From NCBI GenBank assembly GCA_020086605.1, contig JACBWW010000021.1:4008711-4072710 (forward strand): DNA of 64,000 nucleotides, read 5' to 3'. This document shows positions 36,201 through 46,852 of the stretch, piece after piece. The DNA is from Lanius collurio (taxonomy: Eukaryota > Chordata > Aves > Passeriformes > Laniidae). Position 1 is the first letter of the stretch, and every line of letters starts with the position of its first letter. The notes under the pieces are model-generated. The model did no database searches. It had not been told where the DNA came from and was given only the letters and a program-made list of their open reading frames with translations. Both the position numbers and the translations under genes were made by a program.

Positions 36201-38219
36201 ATTATTCTTTCAAACTCCACGTCACAATTCATCTTATTAATAGACTAAAGCTTCACAGTATTTTAGGGCAGCGAGTTTTAGATGCTCAGTTTTTTAAAGA
36301 GTATAAATAAGGATGTTCTGCAGTTGAGTAACTGCCACTAATTTCAGGGCAACTGAATTTGATTCACTGGTGCTGTTGCTATCCTTACTGATCAATGTGG
36401 GTGTTTTGTGGCAATTCCTTGAGATGTGGTTGGGTTTTAATTCTTATATTGTTTTTGTGAGAACAACACTACATGCTTATTCTTGCTAGAATGGAATGGA
36501 AGCCAATGACTGTGGGTTTTGGATCTTACAGAATGTTTTCTGTGACTTTGGCTTGTTTCAACACTGGACAGGGTTTGAGAACAGTTTTTCTTCCCATTTG
36601 CTGTACATATTTGTAGCTACAGAGAGAGCATTTTATTGTCAGGAAGTCATCATCTGTTGGGTTGAATTACAAACAGTCAGGGTAATGATTCTTTGTTGTT
36701 TAGGTTCTTGAAAGGCTTGACATCATTAACATTCTTAGAATGACATGTATCATAAATCACAACAGGAAAATTACAGGGATTCACTCACGTACATGTAATT
36801 TCAACTGCAGCGTGTACAAATATATTGATGTACTTATGCTTTCCCCAAACAGTTCTTTTTTGTGTTCTGATGGCCAGCACAAAGTTCTCTGATATCCATT
36901 TCTCTGTCCTGATCCTTATATTGACCAGAATGAAAAAAGATAGGAGTTAAATGAAAGAAGGTATAATTGCAGCTCATAGGTGTTCCAGCTGCTCCTCAGA
37001 GACCCTGCAGTGCTGCCGTACAAAATACTTTTCTGACTCATGCCAAAGGATCAGTACACAAGTAACCCCAATTAAGAACAAATGAGAAGTTATTCATTTC
37101 TAAGTTGCATAAAAGGAAAAGGGCCTATGAGTCACTTCTGAAATTCTGGTGTGGTCAAGATGAATTATATAATTTGTACTTGTACACAATGCTTGGTTTG
37201 AAAACAGCTGTGCCAAATATGCTAGGAAAGAAACCAGTATTTTGGAGCTCCCAGAAGGTCTAAATATGTTCCTTTCATCTTCCAATAGTGACAGTGCTCT
37301 TTCAAAAAGCTAAATTCTCTGAGATAACAAAATTTCCTTCCTTAATAGCTAGAAAGCTACTGCAAAGTAGAAAGAATAATGTAGTTTCAAGTTTTAATAT
37401 GAAAATAAAGACCTTGAGTGGCAATAAGGTAGATTTTACTTAGTTTTGCTTAATGCTTAGTTAAGGATAATGTACTATTTCTTTGAAAGGGTGTAATATC
37501 TCTATTCCTTGGGCTCTTAAGTACAACTCTAACAAGAAATTGGCAGGTAGATCTGATCCTGCTGTGGGACAGAAGAGAAGTCCCTGGAGTCCCTGGCATG
37601 AGCATTTTCTATGGTTCTGTGATTACAGGATTCATAGCCTCTGTGGGTTTGGTTATTCTTTGAAGTAGAATTATTGGGCAGCCTAATAATATAGACACAA
37701 ATGAAGACATTAGAGACACAAGTAGTTCTACAAATCAAGATATTAAGAAAATTATAGCTATTTTGATTAAATATAAGAAATACAGTGAGATAGAAAGGAC
37801 AGTATAGAAATAGTTCGGTCTGCATTTAGGTGCTAGAATGTCTGCACATAAGCTTTTGGGAATTACTTCTTCATGCTGTCCATAGCTGATGCTCACTAAC
37901 ACCAGCGGTGACAAAATTCTCCCCTTAGATTAATGACATCTAGACCAATTCCAGGAAAGGGGATAATTTGGAATTAAATTTACTATCTGTTGAACACAAG
38001 GAAAATAGTTAATCAGCCTAAAATGTGGGCTAGTTGTACTGGCAAAATTAAATTGGTGCTTCTGTTGCTTGAGTCTGTGTTGGGATTTTGGGAGTTTCCC
38101 TTCTGTTTTCTTTTTTCTCTTGAGGAATTTTTTCCCATATATATTGCCAGGGTGACAAATTGCTGTGTGTTTGGGAGAAACAAAAGACCTGGCCACAGAG
38201 GGAGGGGTCCAACTCTCTT
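33236..38219. other. Intergenic, nothing recognised
   Basis: About 5 kb of AT-rich sequence with a 20-base poly(T) run at 33575-33594. Open frames are short. No gene or mobile element was recognised. Confidence 0.6.
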
Positions 38220-38752
38220 TCACCTGGGCTTGAGGGCTGTTGTTCGGACGGAGAGAGAGGCTGCCATGGTGGTGGAGGGAATCCTTCAGCACTGCAGACT
38301 TCTGCGTTCCGGCTGCTTTCCTTCTACCGAGAGTGGAGCCTGCTCACTGGAGCAGCGGCTGCACCGGGACCCCAACACCCCACCTCACTGAAAGAGGGAC
38401 CTGCTCACCATCTGCTGGGGTGCCTCAGGGAGAAACTCCGGCATTTCCCGTGCCCCGCTGGGAGCCGGGCTGCAGCCGCCCTGCGCCCCTGTCCCTGCTC
38501 TGAGCGCCGCTACCTTGTACCCGCTCGTCCTGCCCGTGTCACCTCCGGGGGGTTCCCACTGCAGCTCCAGGGTTCATACATCCTGCTACCAGGCATCTGG
38601 GCTCATCCCTGCCGTTTCCAGCCTGCCGTCCCCGAGGGTCCGACCGGGCACCGGGATCGGCTGCGCAGGGCCTCGTCTGTGGAGCCTCCGTTTCCCTCCC
38701 TTCCCGGGCTGTGAGGCCGCCATTGCTGCGCGCTCCCCGCGCTCGTCCGGAG

Positions 38753-38765
38753 CGCCCCCTGCCGG
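38753..38765 (-). promoter_or_regulatory. CTCF-like binding site 1
   Basis: On the - strand this reads CCGGCAGGGGGCG. It matches the vertebrate CTCF core CCASYAGRKGGCR at 12 of 13 positions, with G for A at position 3. It lies in an unmethylated-type CpG island, a common setting for CTCF. Binding is inferred from sequence alone. Confidence 0.6.
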
Positions 38766-38807
38766 CGGGGAACCACCGCCCCTGCCCTGCTCCCCGGGAG
38801 CCGCCCG

Positions 38808-38820
38808 CGCCCTCTGCCGG
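38808..38820 (-). promoter_or_regulatory. CTCF-like binding site 2
   Basis: On the - strand this reads CCGGCAGAGGGCG, again 12 of 13 positions of the CTCF core, in the same orientation as site 1 and 55 bases away. Paired same-strand sites raise the chance of real binding. Confidence 0.6.
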
Positions 38821-38900
38821 CTGGGACTGGAACTGCGCCAGAGGGGAAAGGGCCCGACCGCAGAGAAGGCTGCGCTGGGTTTGTGCTTCTGTTCGCTGTC

Positions 38901-39829
38901 ACTGCCACGGGGACTGCGGGTTGTTTGCCACGTTATACACACATATATATGTGGAAGTAAAGGACTGTTATTCCTATTCTTTATATCTTTGCCTGAAAGC
39001 CCCTTAATTTCGAAAATTATAATAATTCGGAGGGAAGGGGGTTGCATTTTTAATTTCAAGGGAGACTCCTGGCTTCCTTGGCAGACACCTGTCTTTCAAA
39101 CCAAGACAGACTTAAAAGCTGAAATGTACTACCAATATGTAGTAGGGGAACAATTTGGGTGGGCAGAGGAATGGCCCATCTCCATCAGTGTTTTCTGTCA
39201 GTGGCTTTTATTATATGTCTGAGTAAGGCATAATGCTGCACAATTTACAATGGTACTGAGGGGCTGACTTTATCACTTAAGCTCCTATAGTGTATTTTTC
39301 TTTAGGGATGTTGCAAGTTATATATCAAATATTTCAAGTCACATTTCAGAATGTAGCTTGAAAAATTTGATTATATCTCGAAGTATCTTGAATAATTTTC
39401 AACTGATATTTAGCATTATTTTTGTACTACAGGGCTTGAGAAATAACTTCTGGCTTGAACATAAAGTCTATGCTAATTTTTGATCAGCTTTATCTTCACA
39501 CATCATAACTTTGATAACAAGTCAGAGTACAGGAAAAATGGGTCAGATGCTTACTTGGCCAGTGCTGAGCAGAGGTTTGCTTTTGAAAGACTTATTAAAA
39601 CAGTGTGACATGACAACAAGCTTCACGTCTCTGGCCTGGGAGTTATGAGGAAGGGATAAGTGGTGCTATTTCCCCCTTGATTGCTGAACATTTCTGTGAC
39701 CCTTCCTTTGGGGTGAATGAGCATGTTATTGACTCCTAAAGCAATGCACTGGAATCAAGCCAATGTGTGGGAGTTAGAAACAAACCTGCTGAAATGTATG
39801 GACTGACAACAGCAGTGAACATTTTGTTT
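38901..39829. other. Intergenic, nothing recognised
   Basis: AT-rich sequence after the CpG island, with a short TATA/ATAT run near 38940. No gene or repeat was recognised. Confidence 0.6.
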
Positions 39830-39942
39830 TCTTTTGTTGGTTTGTTTGGTTTGGGGGTTTTTTTTGGTTTTTTTTAGTGGTGTTGGTTGTTTTTGTTGGG
39901 TTTTTTTTTGGGGGGGGGTGGGGTTGTTTTTTGGAAACAGAA
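39830..39942. repeat. T/G-rich low-complexity tract
   Basis: About 110 bases of nearly pure T and G, including runs such as TTTTTTTTGG and GGGGGGGGGTGGGG. Several G-runs of three or more are close enough to form a G-quadruplex on the + strand. Open frames on the opposite strand (Pro/Lys/Thr/Gln-rich) are artefacts of the tract. Confidence 0.9.
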
Positions 39943-42900
39943 CAAATAACAACAATGCTGTAAGAGAACAAAAATTAAATCCTCAAGTGTTTACATGTTT
40001 ATGGTCTGGTGAAAGTGACTGTCCACAGTCATGGAAGAACAGGGAGAATGAAGGAATGACTGTTGGAATAAATACTGAGGAGGGAGCATGAGCAAACTAG
40101 AGATGATACTCACATCCACTCTGAGCCAGCACTGGTCATGTGCCATAGTAGGTGAAACTGTTAGAACAATTTATCATACAAACAACAAATCAGGCCAAAT
40201 TTATCTAATCAGCTTTTTGTGATTAAAATATATCTGGGCTCCCTTTTCCAAAACTACAAGGGTTGCAGCAACATCAAGATTAGGAATAGACTCTGCTTCA
40301 GTGTATATATGTGTGTATGTATGCATCTATTTTATTTATCTTTGAACATTTGTCCTTATAAGAGAGAGTCTGTTGTGAAAAAGAAAAAAGCATCATAGGA
40401 ATAAGTAATGGGGACTTCTAAAAAAGAGCTGGCAGATGATGTTGGTGCCATGAAAAACTTTCAACTAGGACCTTTTTTCTATTTCAAGCAGAGTGGTAGT
40501 TTTTCAAGCCGAGCTGGCAGAAGCTTTTAGACAGCATCAGACATTGGGTTAAAAGCTGTCCTTGGGAAATGATGTGGCTTCTAAGTAATACATATTCCAA
40601 ATCCTTCTTGACAAAGTATGGGCTAGTAAATTTGTCAAGAGTGTGTATTTTGTAAGTTTTTCTAGGTTACATAGAGAACATACATGCTGTTACAGGGTAT
40701 GTTAGAGTAGGTTGAGTTCCAGGTTGTATTTCTTACCTGGTCAGCTAAGCAATAGCTCAGGAGGATTTCTGCACATGACTGTTAATCCTGCTCTGCCCTG
40801 TGCGAGGCTGCACAGATGATCATTGCTGGGTTATCCTGTACCTTCACAGTGAAACTAGTGAGGAGGCTGGGGGTTTCTTGGCAAATGAAGAACACTAAAC
40901 TCCTTCATATGGTGTACATCAGTCCACTATCAAGCAGAAATGTTTCTAAATCATGTGTATTTAGGTTTTGTTTAGGTTTGGGTTTTTCTTTCTTTTTCTT
41001 TTTTCCCCCAGTTATTTCTATCTGATGCCAGGAAAGTTCAAAAGGCCTCATTATTTTTTGGGTTATCTAAAGTTTATTATTAGTTTTCTTCTGCCTGTTG
41101 CTGAAGAAGGTCTTTTAGAGCTTGCCTTGTGCTTTACCTTGCGCCAACAGTAATCTAGGAATTCCAAAATCTCTAATTATTTACATTTCATTACTTTGAT
41201 GAATTGTACCTTACAGTTTGCATCTTGATATTTCTCTGAATTACATTTGGGTTATCTTAGCAATTAGAAGAAGGCTGGGTTTCCACCTACATATTTTCTT
41301 AATAAACACTCTCTTCTATTAAGAAACAGATTTTATTAAACGTATGAAAACGAGTGGAGGGGAGGATCACTTTCATTCTCTCTTCCTTCCCCAACCTCCT
41401 TTCCCCCTAGCTCCTTTCTTTCTAGAGGAAATAGCAGGACAAAAGTGAGAAAACCAGAAAAGTATAGGAATAAAAAAACAATCGTGAAACTTATAATTTT
41501 TCACTGTAACTTTAACTTCTTTGGAAAGTCCATCATCTCAAGCCTATCAACTTTGCCCTAGGGAATAAAAACCCCAGCTTTTCTGTCCAGTTCCAGTCAG
41601 AGATTGTGAGGTAATAAAATTTGTCTTCCTACTGAATAGGCCCAGAAGTGGATCTCTGGCCAACTAATTATTTCATAATCTATCAGGAAATTCTCTAGAT
41701 CTCCAAGTATGCAGAGGATTGTCTCATCCAAACCCAAATGCCCTGGCTGAACAGCTTCATATTCTTCATTGCACATACTGGGGAGTTGTGAGTTTGTGCA
41801 GGTAGGAAAAACAACCATTGTAGTTGACTCAGACTTCCTTCTGCAGACCATCGTGGGGATGTGTCAGAGCCCTGAGCTCTGCAGTGCCAGCCTGCTCTGG
41901 CTTCACTGCTGCTCCAGCCAGCAACATCCACTGTAACCTGGAATCCCCAAACATTCAGTGCCCTGGGGGCATGGGAAAGAGAGTATTGTGCCAGTTAAAG
42001 TTTAAAATCTCTCTCAGCCTCTGACATTTCTGGACATTGTAATGCATTTTCTATTTCTTTTATCTAGTCCACACCTTCAAGTGGAGGTTATGATTTGGGT
42101 GTCGGTGCTTGGGCTGACAAACTGTGCTTAAACTCTGACTGACTGTACAGTCTGTCTCCATAACATAGAGAGAGGTGGTTTATTTCTAGTTTCCTCAGAG
42201 TTGAAGTTGCATCTCTTATTCCAATAGAAAAGTAAACTAAATTTTCAAGAGGAAGGCCATTGAAGAAAAATAAATGGAACTATATGTTTTTTTAAAGATA
42301 CATATTTAACCCAGGACAAATGTAGGTAGGCAAGATGTTCAAATGCTTCAGTGTTCAGGATGGAATTTAGGGAGCTTGTTGTCTCTGAATCTGAGCTGCA
42401 AAATGCTGCAGAAGATGCAGTGATTGCTAAAGAAATACTGGAAGTAAACTACATAAAAATATGGAAAGTAATGACCAAGTGACCTGTAACAATTTTAATA
42501 GCTCATAGGAAAAGGTCTGTTTTGCTTCAACCTGCCTGGTAGTTATGTAAACATCAAAACCACAATGTATTATCTGAGTTGCTGGACTGGAGAACTGTTG
42601 CTTTGTAGAAACAGAGATTATTAGCACAGGCATTAAGCAGAGGCAACTCATACTGGCTGTTGTGTCATTGTGGAATATGGTAGTATCCTGCTGGATCAAG
42701 GGAATTGCAGCATCTTATCACAGAATGATTTACCAAAAGTAGTCTTCAAAATTTGCATGACATGAAAAATCTATTTTGACTTCAGGAAATAGAATCTAAT
42801 AATCTCTTATGTGAAGAGCTACTTTCATGTGACTGTAGTTTTTTCTGTTCCTTCACATGCTACCTGCCTTTTAACCTGCACAGCTGATACTGTTTCAATA

Positions 42901-45900
42901 AGTTTTACTCTGCTCTTTGTTAAATAAAGCACAGTGATATTCCATAGATGCAGATGGGGAGTTCTTGCCACCCATGGGTGCAGCTCAGACTTCACAGCTA
43001 AGATCAGAACAGGCAGCAATCATTATAACTCTTTGCATTGGTCTCTTAAAGGTTAATGGAGAACAGAGCAAACTTTTTTTTTCAGACAAAAGTACATGTG
43101 CCTGCCTTATTGGTATGATTCTCCCAACTCAGTGGTGACATTGGCATAAAACATTATCTCATAGCTGTCAAGGTCCTGAGGCAAGGCTGTTGGTGTGACT
43201 GAAGAAATTTAATTCAGAGCTTATCTGAGAAGAGTAAAATGCCAGATTCCATCAGAAGGAGCAACATTTAGTTACCAAAATGAATGACTTGAAAGGTGGA
43301 GATATCAGAACTAGGAAACAAATGGTGCTCTTTTGAGCCCTGGGGAACAGGAGCCCTTATAAAATCATGAACCCATCTTTCTGCATAAAATGACTACTTG
43401 AGAGTTGAATATAAGCTGCTTCTTGCTTGCAATGTAAGAGTCTGACCCAGTTGCCTGAAATCCACATGGTATTTTATCATTGATTTAACTCCGGCTTAGA
43501 TCATCTCATGTATTGAAAGATCCCATACACACAGAGAGGGTAAATGTTATCTAGATTGATTTATTTGATTATATTGATTGCTCTCACATCAATACGTGAC
43601 TACTACATATGACTTTAAAAGGCTGCTTCTTCATTCCCATACAATCTCAGAGTAGAACTTTCTAAGATGTTATCTGTTTACAATTTAATAAAATGCCATG
43701 TAAATTCTCACTTTTTTCTTTCATTTGTGAAACATGTGCTGAAACCATGTATGTGTGCATGGATACATACACACAAAACTCAAGAAAAGAACCAGCTACT
43801 CAAGCTGGAATGTGAACAGTGATTGCTCTCGTTGAAGTGCAGGCTTTCCCCAGATGTTTGATTGTACACATGGGGCAGGCTTCATTAGAGATGAATAGAC
43901 AGTACATAAAATGCATGCTTTCCCTCCCCCATTCCTCTTGTTTATCTGATTTTGTAGAAGGATTTTAATTAACCCCACAGAACTGCAATAAACTATGGGA
44001 ATGGTAAAGTGAATATCCAGAAACACTACAGATAGAAAAATTGCTACAGAGATATAAGGTTATGCTTTTGTTCTTTTGTGCCTGTAAACACATCTGTTCA
44101 AAACTTCTCTTCTTCTCTGTGCAACTGAAAGACATAAGGGAATATTTTTTTAATGAAAAAAAAATTAGTAGTGCCTTCTTCAAAGAATTAGGGAATTAGG
44201 GATATTTAGATAGTGAGGAGTATTGCATTCACTCTCTGAACATCTCTAAGTTGCTTTTCCAACATGAGTAAAGTGCTTTCCATGACAGTACTTCTATTTA
44301 CTTCTTTTAGAAGGTAATAAACTGCCTAATCTGAGGTTGTGTGTGTGTATCTATAAAATATCATTACATGTCTAACTGTCCTGCTGAACAGAAGCTGATA
44401 TTATGTGGATTATGTTTTATCAGAGGGTGGGTCAGTGAAGCAGAGTTTGAGTGTCTTGATATGCAGTATGTAGGTGCATTAGAGTAAGTCTGCTCTGGGA
44501 TGTTTCACAAACCCTGGTCCTCTTCATCCTTTTGTGCTTGCCTGTGCTTGTCCCTTGTTTCAAAGGCTTGGAGTGTGTGGACCATCTGCTTGAAGCAAAC
44601 TGAGCTCTGTTTACATCATGCAAAAAGAAAGGCAACATATGAAGTCCAGTTTACTGTACTTTTCTCATGTCAAGCTTTAAATTAAATATTTTCCCTCTTC
44701 TCTCCACTCACTTTGTTTCTCCCTGTATTTCACTGTAGTAAATAAGTTAAATTTGATTAAAATTTTAGAATCAACAGCTTTTTTTAGACGCCAGAGTGTG
44801 CTACTTCAGAGGGCAGGCAAGAGAACAGGTAGCTGAGAAGCTGCAGCACAAGTGCTTGGTGGGAGGGATTATCATCGAGGCCAGTCTGGCTGTGGGGATT
44901 CCAGCTCTGCCTGGGCCAGGCTTCCTGCTGACAGCCCGTCCTTGTGCCGAGCCCGGACAGGGAGCAATCTGGAGAGAGAAACACAGGAAGGCTGCATGGG
45001 CTGTGCCATCCTAATGCAGCTCAACAATGCTCAATGCTGCATCATCCCAATGCTGTGAAATACCTGTTATTAATGTCAGGTGTTTGGAGAAAGGCAGGAC
45101 AATCTATTTGTAACCTCTAAGTAGGGATAAATAAAGAGGGGGGAAAAAGACAGGATTTTAACAATTCACTACATCTTAATGCTTTTTAAGAGCCCAAACT
45201 GAAATAAAAGGAAGAGTATGTTTTGTGCAGTAAGCCTTTGGCAGTTGTGGTTAATCAGACTCAATTATGTTGAACATTAGACTGTTAAAAATTGTGCATT
45301 TTGTAGTTGTTAGATTATTTATATATGAATTTATGCTGTGAATCTCTAGCATAGAAAATATATCCAAGTCTGTTAGGATTTTTTCTAGCCACTCTGCTGA
45401 TAAACTTTTCAAGAATAAACTCTAGGCCAGGCTTATTAGATGAGGGAATTGTTTGTGAGTTATATGGAGTATGTCTTGGTTTCTTGCCCCAGGATGAATC
45501 CCTGTTTCTGCAGAAGACAGGGTGAAATCTTGCTCACATTTGTGCTCATAGGGATTTGGCTGTAAAGATGACTTTTCATGGTGAAGGAAGCATGGTACAG
45601 ACAGTCTTGGCCATGATTTATGTAAAAGGCTAACTTGTACATACCCTCCCTGAAATGCTGTGTGCATATGCCTCAATCTAAAAATACCCTTCTTTTCAGA
45701 AAGAGAAATTGAATATGTTCATTTTCCACTGTGCTGTCTTTTTCACTCTTTAATAACCTGATAATTCAGTCAGTACATGATGTTCAATTGCACTTTTATT
45801 CTTCTCAGTGCAGAATGGAAATCTTTACTCTGTGAGGGCTCACACCCTCCAGTGACAGTAGATGCAGACCTAATAATTTTCAGGGGGTACAGAAGAGGGG

Positions 45901-45930
45901 GCCACCACAATGGTTTTTTTCATGCTGTAC
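39943..45930. other. Intergenic, nothing recognised
   Basis: About 6 kb of AT-rich sequence. A somewhat GC-richer patch at about 44790-45010 is open in several frames but has no recognisable product. No mobile element was identified before the 0.9-kb repeat. Confidence 0.6.
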
Positions 45931-46852
45931 TGTTATGTTTTGAACCATGATAATGTGCCCCAGCCAAACCATCTTTAGTTATTGCTATTGGAGCCCTCAG
46001 AGGGAGACCAGGCTGGAATTACCCTCACCAACTTCCCCTGGCCATCCACTTTCAGGTGTAGCAAATCAGCTCCTGGAGGGTTTTTAAGCCCAGCCAGAAG
46101 GTTCAGTCAGGGGAGAGAGGAAGAGGAGAGAGGTAGGATAGGTGTGTAGCTGCTCCCTGTCCTTTGCTCTCTGGCTGTTTGGATTTCCTGGACTAACTTG
46201 GCTACTGATCACTGGATGGGTTTTGCTGCTGCCATCACCTTGACTCTGCTTGCCTGGATCTGGAGCCTCAAGGACTGAAAGGTACTGACAGATAAACTGT
46301 GCTAAATTGAAAAAGAATTGGGAAAGGAGAAGCTGAAAGGCCAAATACCAAGACAGCAAGGAACAGATAAAGAGGACTGTGCTGCCCTGAATTAGGAACC
46401 AATCTTATTATCTTATTATCTGAAAAGTGTGTTCAGAGCAGTAGAGGGCCTAATCAAGTAATGTGTAATCTCATGCACAGCAGTTGCAAAATGTACATGT
46501 ACTGTGTTATGGATAAGTTAGTAAAAGGTATAAATAAGGTAAAATGTGTATGTACTGTGTTAGGTAAAAATAAAGTCTATAAGCAGAGTAACATGTATAA
46601 CCAGTATAAGATAGTGAGTGAGAGGTATAAGTTGTGAGTTATGTATAAGTAAGTGATCTGTATAGGTTATGTATAAATTGGTGGAATATATAAGTAAGCT
46701 AAATTCACAAAAGAGGTGATAAGTAGGTATGAAGTAAAAGTTGGAAGATGTGTGAGCTCCTGCATGATGCCCAAAGAGGTGATGAATGTTTTAGAGAGTT
46801 TTAGAGCTTCTGTGTAATCACAGTGATTTGTTGTACAGAAGTGCTGAGTTCC
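45931..46852. repeat. Copy 1 of a 0.9-kb dispersed repeat, possibly a solo LTR
   Basis: It aligns along its whole length with 49913-50795 in the same orientation, with scattered substitutions and a few indels. I compared them by eye and judge identity to be above 90 percent in the first 450 bases. It opens TGTTATGTTTTGAACCATGA. Its second half is built of degenerate GTATAAGTAA-like words. TATAAATA at 46529-46536 and AATAAA at 46569-46574 would suit a long terminal repeat. I found no clear target-site duplication, primer-binding site or CA end, so the family and class remain open. It lacks any recognised retroviral gene. Confidence 0.75.

Larger units (their letters stand above)
38220..38900. 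promoter_or_regulatory. CpG island without an assigned gene
   Basis: The sequence changes from AT-rich to strongly GC-rich, with CpG dense from about 38430 to 38890 (for example CCATTGCTGCGCGCTCCCCG), and returns sharply to AT-rich after 38930. Both strands are open for 100-235 codons, as expected when stop codons are rare by composition, and the frames overlap each other on both strands, so I do not call a protein. Two CTCF-like sites lie at its 3' end. It could be a promoter of an unannotated non-coding RNA, an alternative THSD4 start, or an insulator. Confidence 0.7.

Noticed and set aside
37590..37645. CTATGGTTCTGTGATTAC, resembling a CR1 tail
   Set aside because: No upstream CR1 phrase accompanies it; a short match like this is expected by chance.
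38515..39222. 235-codon open frame starting in the 38-kb CpG island
   Set aside because: It runs from GC-rich island into AT-rich DNA with no domain, no Kozak-like start that stands out, and competing frames on both strands.
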